From: CAUZFZ01 sp963579025
GTDB taxonomy: Bacteria; Planctomycetota; Planctomycetia; Planctomycetales; Planctomycetaceae
DNA length: 6,034 nt
Direction: 5' to 3'
NCBI GenBank assembly: GCA_963579025.1
Contig: CAUZFZ010000304.1
Span: forward strand, 1 to 6,034
In this document: one piece after another, positions 1-5,970 of the stretch
Layout of the letters: each line of letters begins with the position of its first letter
How positions within the stretch are numbered: the stretch's first letter is position 1
The notes under the pieces: model-generated
Told to the model about the DNA's origin: nothing
Seen by the model: only the letters and a program-made list of their open reading frames with translations
Database searches by the model: none
Translations under genes and position numbers: made by a program

Positions 1-516
1 TCAGCGGCAGCGATGACAACACGTTGAAGGTGTGGGATGCGGAGACCGGCCAGGAGACGCTCACACTGAAAGGACACACGGACCCGGTGTTGAGCGTGAG
101 TTTCAGCCCTGACGGTGAGCGGATCGTCAGCGGCAGCGATGACAACACGTTGAAGGTGTGGGATGCGGAGACCGGCCAGGAGACGCTCACACTGAAAGGA
201 CACACGGACTCGGTCGGGAGCGTAAGTTTCAGCCCTGACGGTGAGTGGATCGTCAGCGGCAGCGATGACAACACGTTGAAGGTGTGGGATGCGGAGACCG
301 GCCAGGAGACGCTCACACTGAAAGGACACACGGCCCCGGTCTGGAGCGTGAGTTTCAGCCCTGACGGTGAGCGGATCGTCAGCGGCAGCGATGACAACAC
401 GTTGAAGGTGTGGGATGCGGAGACCGGCCAGGAGACGCTCACACTGAAAGGACACACGGCCTCGGTCTGGAGCGTGAGTTTCAGCCCTGACGGTGAGCGG
501 ATCGTCAGCGGCAGCG
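1..516 (+). repeat. 126-bp tandem repeat encoding one WD40 blade, four copies plus a partial
   Basis: Copies start at 1, 127, 253 and 379; a fifth begins at 505 and departs after about 12 bases. The first 81 bases of the unit are identical in all four copies, including synonymous sites. Only seven sites vary (unit positions 82, 84, 89, 90, 91, 98 and 120). The unit is a multiple of three, so gain or loss of copies keeps the frame and adds or removes one 42-residue blade. The array probably continues upstream of the window. Such identity indicates recent duplication or gene conversion, and copy number in a short-read assembly may be unreliable. Confidence 0.95.
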
Positions 517-1058
517 GAACTGACGATGTGGATGGGAAGTCGGGTGAGATTTGGATTTGGGACGCTCGATCAGGCGATGCTGTCAGGCAACTCACGGGCC
601 ACAAGGACACCGTCCTGAGCGTGGCGTTCGACAGCTCTGGCCAACGCGTCGTCAGTGGCGGCGCCGACCGAACGCTGCGTTTCTGGGACGCGGACTCCGG
701 GGCCCAACTGCTGTCTCTGAATGACGATGGCTACGTCTTCGGGGCAAGATTCGATCCATCCGGGAAGAATCGCGTGGTGACCGGCAGCGGGGATGGCACG
801 GTCAAAGTCTGGCTGCAGGCGCGCCACGTGGCGGCCAGCACTGGTCCGGTCGAACCTGTTCCGCCAGCGCCGGACCCGAAGACGCACGGTCCACCGCCAG
901 CAGAACCTGAGCCGGTCACTCCCACACCACCAGCGCCGCCGCCGCATGTAACAGTGCCGGTCGACACGCCGGAGCTGTTGTGGTTACTGATTGCCGTCAT
1001 AACCCTTGTCCTGGCGGTCGTCCTGTTGACGTTAGTTTCACGACAGCGACGCGTCTGA
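1..1058 (+). CDS. WD40 beta-propeller protein with C-terminal membrane anchor (5' end outside window)
   Basis: The reading frame is open from base 1 (SGSDDNTLKVWD), so the gene starts upstream; the TTG at 24 is only the first possible start codon in the window. GH...WD blades begin at bases 72, 198, 324, 450 and 597, followed by a degenerate one near 720 (NDDGYVFG to VKVWL). The first four are 42-residue units almost identical at DNA level; the last ones are diverged and look ancestral. After the propeller come a proline-rich stalk (bases 816-974), a roughly 21-residue hydrophobic segment (975-1037) and a basic end, SRQRRV. WD40 propellers are binding scaffolds. By the positive-inside rule the tail would lie in the cytoplasm and the propeller outside, if an N-terminal export signal exists, which cannot be seen. 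In bacteria such repeats often follow a kinase, NACHT or protease domain; whether one lies upstream is unknown. The ligand is unknown. Family call is secure, function is not. Confidence 0.93.
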   Translation, partial: SGSDDNTLKVWDAETGQETLTLKGHTDPVLSVSFSPDGERIVSGSDDNTLKVWDAETGQETLTLKGHTDSVGSVSFSPDGEWIVSGSDDNTLKVWDAETGQETLTLKGHTAPVWSVSFSPDGERIVSGSDDNTLKVWDAETGQETLTLKGHTASVWSVSFSPDGERIVSGSGTDDVDGKSGEIWIWDARSGDAVRQLTGHKDTVLSVAFDSSGQRVVSGGADRTLRFWDADSGAQLLSLNDDGYVFGARFDPSGKNRVVTGSGDGTVKVWLQARHVAASTGPVEPVPPAPDPKTHGPPPAEPEPVTPTPPAPPPHVTVPVDTPELLWLLIAVITLVLAVVLLTLVSRQRRV

Positions 1059-1381
1059 CCTGACCTCGCGACTTCAGAATCCACTCGCCCCGTGACGGAA
1101 CCAGCCCTGATAAACGTCGCAACTGGAAACCCAGGCTCACGCCCGAGGGCGAGGACAACATGCTCGACTACAGCGTCGTGCTCCGGGGCTCGGCCCACGC
1201 CTCGCACAGCACCGGCGCGATGACGGAAGTTCGAGGTTAGTCGTGACTTGGGAGTTGCAGATCGCATCATGCAGGACACGTTAACGTTGCCCCCACACAT
1301 TGACGGAGACCAGAGGTGATTCAACTTACTCTAACATTTGCTGCACCCAGGTATCGGGGCGACGTGACTTGTGAGACCGAT
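1059..1381. other. Intergenic region without convincing gene
   Basis: The gap lies between the WD40 stop and the preferred sulfatase start. A plus-strand frame ending at TAG 1238-1240 can be read (26 codons from ATG 1160), but it shows no known domain and no Shine-Dalgarno sequence. A long minus-strand frame covering 731-1324 overlaps the WD40 gene antisense and looks like a shadow. Bases 1101-1125 resemble part of the sulfatase gene (see findings). A GGAG at 1305-1308 precedes a possible GTG start at 1316. No clear promoter or terminator hairpin was recognised. Confidence 0.6.
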
Positions 1382-2782
1382 ATGCGAGAGCCGTCAACCA
1401 TTGCGTTCGTGCGAATTGCCGCGTGGTTCGCGGGGCTTTTCTCGCTCTTCACCGTTTCGGTTGCCGCCGAAGACGGACGAGGCGACCGTCCGAATGTGGT
1501 ACTGATCATGGCCGACGATCTGGGGTATGGAGATCTGTCGTGCTACGGCAGTCGGACAATTCGAACGCCGGTCCTGGACGACCTTGCCCACGACGGGATT
1601 CGACTGACGAGCTTCTATGCTGGCTGCACAATCTGCACTCCGTCTCGCATGGCATTGCTCACGGGGGCCTACCCGCCACGATCTGGCTGGCGCGGCGGTG
1701 TCGTCGGCTATGGCGTCAAGCTTCACAACGGATTGTCTCCAGACGCCGTGACAATCGGTGAAGTGTTCAAACAGGCTGGCTATCAAACAGCTCTAATCGG
1801 CAAATGGCATCTGGGTGACACACAGATGCTGGCGCCGATGAATCAGGGCTTTGATACGACGTTTTACATCAACAAGAGCAACAATCAGACGAAAAAGCTG
1901 TGGCGCGGCGACGAGCTGGTTGCGGATCCGTTCGACAACCGGCGTCTGACCGAGTTGTTTACGATGGAAGCCATCAGGTTCATTGAGAGCAATCGCGATC
2001 GGCCATTCTTCCTTTACCTGCCGCTAAGCGCGCCGCATTTCCCTGCCCAGGCACATCCCGTATGGAAAGGCAAATCGCGAAACGGGGCTTATGGCGATGT
2101 GGTCGAAGAACTGGACAGCCGTGTTGGCGAAATCCTCATGTCGCTCACGGGTCACGGGATCGCTGATAACACGATTGTGGTGTTCCTGTCTGATAATGGA
2201 GTGGAACCGGGCCAGAAGAAGTGGGCACGTTCCGATCCCTTCCGCGGGTTGAAATGGAGTTCGCTGGAAGGGGGAAACCGCGTTCCATGCGTCATCCGCT
2301 GGCCGGACGTCATTCCTCCGGGCCAGGTCAATGATGCAATAATCGGTGCCATCGACCTGTTCCCGACACTGGCGGGCGCTTGCGGCATCGATCTGCATGA
2401 ACCGCCCGATGGAAGTCCCAGGATCGACGGTGTCAACGTTTTGAACACGATGATCGGTCGAACTGATCGGCCTCATCCCAGGACGAACCTGCTGTTCTGG
2501 CATGGCCGAGGAACACTGCAGGCCATTCGGGTCGGCGACTGGAAGCTTTATCTGGATCAGATCAAAGAACTGCCGGAATCAGCAACGGGGCCAGTTCTAG
2601 TAAACGTCGCAACTGATCCCGCAGAACAGACGAATCTCAGTGAGATGTATCCAGACCGCGTGGCAGCCATGATGGCAGAAGCCGGAAAGCAACTCTCAGA
2701 AATCGAATCGAATACCATTGCGCTGGGTGGTCCGCCCGATGCGAACAAGGCAAATCCGAAACGCGCCAAGTGGCTGAAGTAG
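1382..2782 (+). CDS. Secreted sulfatase of the arylsulfatase A (formylglycine) type
   Basis: The predicted product has 466 residues, a usual length for the family. It hydrolyses sulfate esters; the substrate cannot be read from sequence, but in planctomycetes such enzymes commonly act on sulfated polysaccharides. A signal peptide (residues 1-29, basic n-region, hydrophobic core, end SVAA) predicts export. Active-site elements are all present: metal-binding Asp45-Asp46 in ADDLGYGD; CTPSR with Cys85 as the residue converted to formylglycine and Arg89; Lys141 and His143 in GKWHLG; His219 in APH; Asp271-Asn272 in LSDNG; Lys291 in RGLKWS. A maturation enzyme must be encoded elsewhere. The ATG at 1382 is chosen because it places the signal peptide at the N-terminus. 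A GTG at 1316 has a better Shine-Dalgarno (GGAG, 7-base spacing) and would add 22 residues. The gene converges with the lipoprotein gene 49 bp downstream. Confidence 0.93.
   Translation: MREPSTIAFVRIAAWFAGLFSLFTVSVAAEDGRGDRPNVVLIMADDLGYGDLSCYGSRTIRTPVLDDLAHDGIRLTSFYAGCTICTPSRMALLTGAYPPRSGWRGGVVGYGVKLHNGLSPDAVTIGEVFKQAGYQTALIGKWHLGDTQMLAPMNQGFDTTFYINKSNNQTKKLWRGDELVADPFDNRRLTELFTMEAIRFIESNRDRPFFLYLPLSAPHFPAQAHPVWKGKSRNGAYGDVVEELDSRVGEILMSLTGHGIADNTIVVFLSDNGVEPGQKKWARSDPFRGLKWSSLEGGNRVPCVIRWPDVIPPGQVNDAIIGAIDLFPTLAGACGIDLHEPPDGSPRIDGVNVLNTMIGRTDRPHPRTNLLFWHGRGTLQAIRVGDWKLYLDQIKELPESATGPVLVNVATDPAEQTNLSEMYPDRVAAMMAEAGKQLSEIESNTIALGGPPDANKANPKRAKWLK
1466..1468 (+). other. Predicted signal peptidase cleavage region of the sulfatase
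   Basis: The hydrophobic stretch ends in SVAA followed by EDGRGDRP, just ahead of the first sulfatase strand (PNVVLIMADD). Cleavage after the last Ala, near base 1468, would fit signal peptidase I. The exact position is inferred by eye. Confidence 0.55.
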
Positions 2783-2831
2783 TACCCGATGTTTGGCGAG
2801 GTGGGCACACGACCTGGTGGGAAATCCAGGC

Positions 2832-4073
2832 TCAGTCGGATGTTCGTTTGCCCTTCATGACGGCTGAGTCGTTCAGCCCGATCTGCTGGATTGACAGTGG
2901 CCCAATCGGCCGAACAGTGGCCTGACCGGGAAGACTGTCGAGCACCTGCACGTTGCCGGTGGTTGAGACGCGTCCCAACTGATGTCGGTGATGAATCGTC
3001 ATCGTGGCTCCTGGCGGCAGCAGGTAGCGTCTCTTGAACCGAACCGTTGCCGTGCCGTGGTCGCGGTTGATTGATTCGATTCGGCCGCTGATCGTGATCA
3101 CTTTGTCAGCAAGCCCGTCGGTGGATTCCACGTTGGCGTTGTCTTCTGCTACCGCCGGCTCCGCATCGGTCTCTGTCTCGTGGTCATCAGCCTCATTCGA
3201 GCGGAAGCTGGCCGGCAGAATTGTGGGCTGTGCGGCATCTGAGTCGGTCGACAGGTCCGCCTGTTTTTCGCCAGTCGTGGCAGCCGCAGGAACGGGAGCC
3301 GGGGCCGGCAAGGTCTCTGGCAGTGGGGCCGGCAGAGGATTCGGTGGTGAGGCCTCATTGCTGCTATCGTCGGTCTCCGGCGCCGGTTCTACAGTTGCGG
3401 CGTCTTCGGTCTGGTCGTGTGACGTTTCTTCCGGCACGGCGTAGTAGGGTTCACAACGGGTTGGGCAGCACAGGTTGACCGTTTCTGCGGCCAGTATCCG
3501 GATGCGCTCGGATGGCTCTACCAGACACCCATCGTCCCGGTATCCGCAGGCCAGTTCCCACAGTTTGTCGACGATCTCCTGAGTACAGCAGCTTCCATTG
3601 CAACTGGCGCAGGCTGCGTCTCCCTGCATGTGTTTGGCGCGGTCATATAGCGCCTTAACCGTTGCATGGCGAACCTTTTCCGTGCAGTCGTTGAGTCCAG
3701 CAACCAGAGCCTCGCCGACAGTCACAGCGCCCTGTTCGTCATAGCAGTGACCGCATCCCAGCGACGCCAGATACCGGACGGCTTTGATCTTCTGAGGAGC
3801 CAGGTCCTCGGCGTGCTTGATATCCGCGGCTTTTTTGATGACCGCGTTACTTGACTCACGATTGGATGTCGCAGCGAGGCGGGTCAGCGGCGGCTTCGGT
3901 TCCAGATTCGGGTGCTTGCCACTCTTGTTGATCTGGCCACCCATAAGATTGAGCGCCTGAGCAATCCCGAGCCCCGACGTCGAAGGGTGATCCCCGTGCG
4001 GCAAAGCACACCCAGCAACTGCAGTGAGCGCGGCCAGCATGGAAATCCGCAGGCAGCATCTTTGACCGTCCAT
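2832..4073 (-). CDS. Cys-rich HEAT-repeat lipoprotein, planctomycete type, function unknown
   Basis: The predicted product has 413 residues. It starts MDGQRCCLRISMLAALTA with a lipobox VAGC (residues 19-22), so Cys22 would be lipidated after export. Residues about 83-207 form helical HEAT-like repeats (APQKIKAVRYLASLGCGHC; DCTEKVRHATVKALYDRA; SERIRILAAETVNLCC) carrying 12 cysteines, several in CxxC or CC pairs. Residues about 210-325 are an acidic, Pro/Ala-rich linker. Residues about 325-413 (ISGRIESINRDHGTATVRF onward) look like a small beta-barrel. ATG 4073 is chosen over an in-frame ATG at 4262 because it gives a proper lipoprotein signal and has GGAG eight bases upstream. HEAT repeats usually mediate protein binding; the cysteines could form disulfides outside the cytoplasm or bind metal. 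I recall similar Cys-rich HEAT proteins from planctomycetes, without an assigned function. It stands alone, convergent with the sulfatase. Confidence 0.85.
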   Translation of the reverse strand: MDGQRCCLRISMLAALTAVAGCALPHGDHPSTSGLGIAQALNLMGGQINKSGKHPNLEPKPPLTRLAATSNRESSNAVIKKAADIKHAEDLAPQKIKAVRYLASLGCGHCYDEQGAVTVGEALVAGLNDCTEKVRHATVKALYDRAKHMQGDAACASCNGSCCTQEIVDKLWELACGYRDDGCLVEPSERIRILAAETVNLCCPTRCEPYYAVPEETSHDQTEDAATVEPAPETDDSSNEASPPNPLPAPLPETLPAPAPVPAAATTGEKQADLSTDSDAAQPTILPASFRSNEADDHETETDAEPAVAEDNANVESTDGLADKVITISGRIESINRDHGTATVRFKRRYLLPPGATMTIHHRHQLGRVSTTGNVQVLDSLPGQATVRPIGPLSIQQIGLNDSAVMKGKRTSD

Positions 4074-4081
4074 CGAATCAA

Positions 4082-4085
4082 CTCC
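4082..4085 (-). promoter_or_regulatory. Ribosome binding site deciding the lipoprotein start
   Basis: On the minus strand the sequence reads AAATGGAGTTGATTCG directly before ATG 4073. GGAG has an eight-base spacing. This supports the shorter start and leaves the 63 upstream in-frame residues as untranslated leader. Confidence 0.65.
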
Positions 4086-4305
4086 ATTTGCTTCGGAACA
4101 GGATGACTTTGAGGGTGCACCCGCACCGTCATGCAGAATCCGGTAATGCGGTTTATCGACGACGCACCGGATTTGACGGAGGATTCCGGAGGCAAGCGTC
4201 ACACACTCGCCCACCACACGAACCGGCAGAATCGGAATAACCGGACTTCCACGGCCCTGCATCCGGCCACTACGGAACGGGGCCGAAACAAGTTCCCGAT
4301 TCCTG

Positions 4306-4345
4306 TGAGCCGATGGCGCTAGCCGCGGGCCCGAGGCTACGGCTG
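4306..4345. repeat. Palindromic intergenic repeat, REP-like
   Basis: Nested pairing can be read: AGCCG at 4308-4312 pairs with CGGCT at 4340-4344, and TAGCC at 4320-4324 pairs with GGCTA at 4335-4339. The left arm carries a seven-base bulge, and CGGG/CCCG lies in the centre. GCTACGGCT (4336-4344) recurs at 4498-4506. From memory, GAGCCG-type GC-rich palindromes are frequent between planctomycete genes; this was not searched. Confidence 0.55.
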
Positions 4346-4375
4346 ACGCCTGCCGAGGCTGTGCACTGGTCCGGA

Positions 4376-4508
4376 GCTGAGCCGTAGGCGGTTTTCTCCG
4401 AAATCCGCTGCCCTGGACCTGGCAAGACTGAGCGGCGGTCGATGTGCCGGCAGGTTGCGATGTCGTCTGGTCCCGATTTCGGAGAAATCGGGCTACCGCT
4501 ACGGCTCA
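4376..4508. repeat. Inverted pair of related intergenic repeat copies
   Basis: TGAGCCGTAG at 4378-4387 returns inverted at 4499-4508, and TTCTCCGAAATC at 4394-4405 returns inverted at 4475-4486, in matching order. The right copy holds a few extra bases (the TAGCCC portion) that the left copy lacks. This reads as two copies of one element in opposite orientation, the left one decayed. Together they could fold into a long stem across about 130 bases. Confidence 0.6.
4472..4495 (-). repeat. TAGCCC hairpin element downstream of threonine synthase
   Basis: A perfect 9-bp stem, CCCGATTTC (4472-4480) and GAAATCGGG (4484-4492), closes a three-base loop. Read on the minus strand it begins TAGCCC. It lies 65-90 bases beyond the threonine synthase stop codon. 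With no T-run it is not a classical intrinsic terminator, but it could stabilise the 3' end of that mRNA. Confidence 0.65.
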
Positions 4509-4543
4509 TGAGCTGACGCAATATCGGGAGGTTATTTCGGCCT

Positions 4544-4557
4544 CGTTCCTGCGAACG
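4544..4557 (-). terminator. Small hairpin just after the threonine synthase stop (weak)
   Basis: CGTTC (4544-4548) and GAACG (4553-4557) form a 5-bp stem with a four-base loop, two bases past the stop codon. No U-tract follows. Its position is suggestive, but the stem is short. Confidence 0.2.
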
Positions 4558-4559
4558 TC

Positions 4560-5801
4560 TTACATCAGGCGATCGAGACATGTCGGATCATTGTGATCGA
4601 GCACTGGCAGGCCGTCGGGTGGGAAGAGGTGGTTGTATTTCAGTCCTGTCCCGGTGTTGAACAGAACGACTCGTTCGTGCGGTTCGATCCAGCCGTCCGC
4701 GAGTAGCTGTTCAGCGGCTTTCCAGACGGCTCCACCTTCCGGGCAGGCGTAGATGCCCTGACCGGCGGAAAGCTCGCTGACTCCCTGGAGCAAAGCTTCG
4801 TCAGAAACAGTCACTGCCGTTCCGTCGCTTTCTTTCAAGGCCCGAATCATCAGGAAGTCCCCGACCGCGATCGGCACGCGAAGCCCGGCTGCGACGGTGG
4901 CAGCGTTCTCGAACAGCGGGGCGTGTTCTTCGCCAGCGTTGAAGGCCCGCACGATCGGTGAACAGTTCTCGGCCTGGACGACGACCATGCGCGGACGTTC
5001 TGAACCAATCCAGCCGAGCTGCTCCATTTCGTCGAATGCTTTCCACATTCCGATCAGACCGGTTCCTCCGCCGGTCGGATACAGGATCACATCCGGAAGC
5101 CGCAGTTCCGTCGTTCCATCGACAGTCGCGAAATCGAAGGCCAGTTCGTAGCCCATGGTCTTCTTGCCTTCGATTCGAAATGGTTCTTTGAGTGTCGACA
5201 GATCGAACCAGCCGAACCTGCCCGCCCCCTGTCGGACCAGCTTGCCGCAGTCACTGATCAGTCCGTTGACCAAAGCCACCTGCGCGCCCCCAACGACCGA
5301 TTCAATGATGTTGGCAGGGGGCGTATCCTCAGGCATGAAGAGGGCGCACTTCATGCCAGCTCGAGCCGAGTAGTACGTGGCCGCTCCGGCTGCGTTTCCG
5401 GCGGATGGCAGAGCGACGGTTGTGATGCCCAGTGACTTCGCCCGGGTTACGGCTGCCGACATGCCACGAGCTTTGAAACTGCCTGTCGGATTGAATGACT
5501 CGTCTTTGATGAACAGATTCTCGAACCTGGCAAAAACTCCCGAGCGATGGCACCGCAGCAACGGCGTCTCACCTTCACCCAGCGACACAGCCTGAGCCGG
5601 ATCCTCGACGGGCAGGACCTCGTGAAATCGCCACATGGAACGGATCGAGCGACGCCGCACGACTTCCGGAGTGAAGTCGTCTTTCAACGCCGCCAGGTCG
5701 TATCCGGCGAGCAGCGGTTTCTGACAATCCGTGCAGAGGTTTTGAGGCTGATCGACAGCGTGATCGGCTCCACAGGCCGCGCAGGTCAGTGATGTATGCA
5801 C
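4560..5801 (-). CDS. thrC: Threonine synthase (PLP-dependent, zinc-ribbon type)
   Basis: The predicted product has 413 residues. Threonine synthase converts O-phospho-L-homoserine and water to L-threonine and phosphate in the cytoplasm, the last step of threonine synthesis. An N-terminal zinc ribbon has Cys7/Cys10 (CAAC) and Cys23/Cys26 (CTDC). A PLP fold type II domain follows: GEGETPL (residues 75-81), KDESFNPTGSFKARG with the Schiff-base lysine at about 110, SAGNAAG near 133-139, the phosphate-binding GGGTG near 244-248, and NTGTGLK near 382-388. The start is taken as GTG 5801 (MHTSLTCAACG), immediately before the zinc ribbon. An in-frame ATG at 6002 would add 67 residues, but these translate intergenic repeats. 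No strong Shine-Dalgarno precedes the GTG. thrA and thrB are not adjacent, and no T-box or threonine leader is seen. Related fold type II enzymes such as cysteate synthase are a less likely alternative. Confidence 0.88.
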   Translation of the reverse strand: MHTSLTCAACGADHAVDQPQNLCTDCQKPLLAGYDLAALKDDFTPEVVRRRSIRSMWRFHEVLPVEDPAQAVSLGEGETPLLRCHRSGVFARFENLFIKDESFNPTGSFKARGMSAAVTRAKSLGITTVALPSAGNAAGAATYYSARAGMKCALFMPEDTPPANIIESVVGGAQVALVNGLISDCGKLVRQGAGRFGWFDLSTLKEPFRIEGKKTMGYELAFDFATVDGTTELRLPDVILYPTGGGTGLIGMWKAFDEMEQLGWIGSERPRMVVVQAENCSPIVRAFNAGEEHAPLFENAATVAAGLRVPIAVGDFLMIRALKESDGTAVTVSDEALLQGVSELSAGQGIYACPEGGAVWKAAEQLLADGWIEPHERVVLFNTGTGLKYNHLFPPDGLPVLDHNDPTCLDRLM

Positions 5802-5819
5802 GAGGGATATTCCAGCGGG

Positions 5820-5843
5820 ACAGGGTGAGGGGGTGACAAGGTG
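5820..5843. repeat. Three 8-bp tandem units, A(C/G)(A/G)(A/G)GGTG
   Basis: ACAGGGTG, AGGGGGTG and ACAAGGTG follow each other without gaps, 19 bases upstream of the chosen threonine synthase start. The units share GGTG and a purine-rich front half. It may be a decaying short tandem repeat. Confidence 0.5.
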
Positions 5844-5900
5844 AAAGCGGCACTTCGTCTCGTGGCCTTGCCGCAGCGTTTTGAAGTTGCACAGTCTTGC

Positions 5901-5915
5901 TGCCCCGGAGGGGCA
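5901..5915. repeat. GCCCCGGAGGGGC hairpin, single copy
   Basis: TGCCCC (5901-5906) and GGGGCA (5910-5915) form a 6-bp stem around GGA. The core GCCCCGGAGGGGC is also the end of the larger inverted repeat at 5971-6028. Confidence 0.6.
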
Positions 5916-5923
5916 AAGGCGAG

Positions 5924-5946
5924 TAGCCCGGGGTTTCAACCCCGGG
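5924..5946 (+). repeat. TAGCCC hairpin element upstream of threonine synthase
   Basis: CCCGGGGTT (5927-5935) and AACCCCGGG (5938-5946) form a perfect 9-bp stem with a two-base loop, preceded by TA-G. It shares the frame TAGCCCG...CGGG with the element at 4472-4495 but has a different inner stem. From memory, this kind of element is common between planctomycete genes. Confidence 0.65.
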
Positions 5947-5970
5947 AAACAAGCGGTGAGAGCTTCAATG

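Larger units (their letters stand above)
4074..4559. other. Intergenic region with structured repeats, no gene supported
   Basis: Frames covering 4270-4581 on the minus strand and 4131-4322 on the plus strand are open, but their translations are low-complexity readings of palindromic repeats without recognisable domains. The half next to the lipoprotein (4086-4300) presumably holds its promoter; no clear -35/-10 pair was found. The half next to threonine synthase (4306-4557) holds the repeats listed separately. Confidence 0.6.

Noticed and set aside
1..516. CRISPR-like array
   Set aside because: The regular repeats are in-frame coding units of 126 bp with no spacers; they encode WD40 blades.
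1278..1287. Palindrome ACGTTAACGT upstream of the sulfatase as an operator
   Set aside because: Perfect 10-bp palindromes are expected about six times by chance in a window of this size; no second copy is nearby.
731..1324. Long minus-strand open frame (197 codons) across the WD40 3' end and the gap
   Set aside because: It lies largely antisense to the Pro-rich part of the WD40 gene, has a low-complexity Gly/Ser/Thr composition and no domain; it is explained as a shadow frame in GC-rich DNA.
2813..2830. CCTGG/CCAGG hairpin in the convergent gap as a bidirectional terminator
   Set aside because: The stem has only five base pairs, the loop is eight bases and no T-run follows on either strand.
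4113..4122. Palindrome GGGTGCACCC upstream of the lipoprotein as an operator
   Set aside because: Chance level for a 10-bp palindrome, and no repeat of it was seen.
4074..4262. N-terminal extension of the lipoprotein to ATG 4262
   Set aside because: It would bury the lipoprotein signal 63 residues inside the protein; the shorter start has a good Shine-Dalgarno and a proper signal sequence.
4270..4581. Minus-strand frame of 103 codons between thrC and the lipoprotein
   Set aside because: Its sequence is a translation of palindromic repeats, it overlaps the thrC end, and it shows no recognisable domain.
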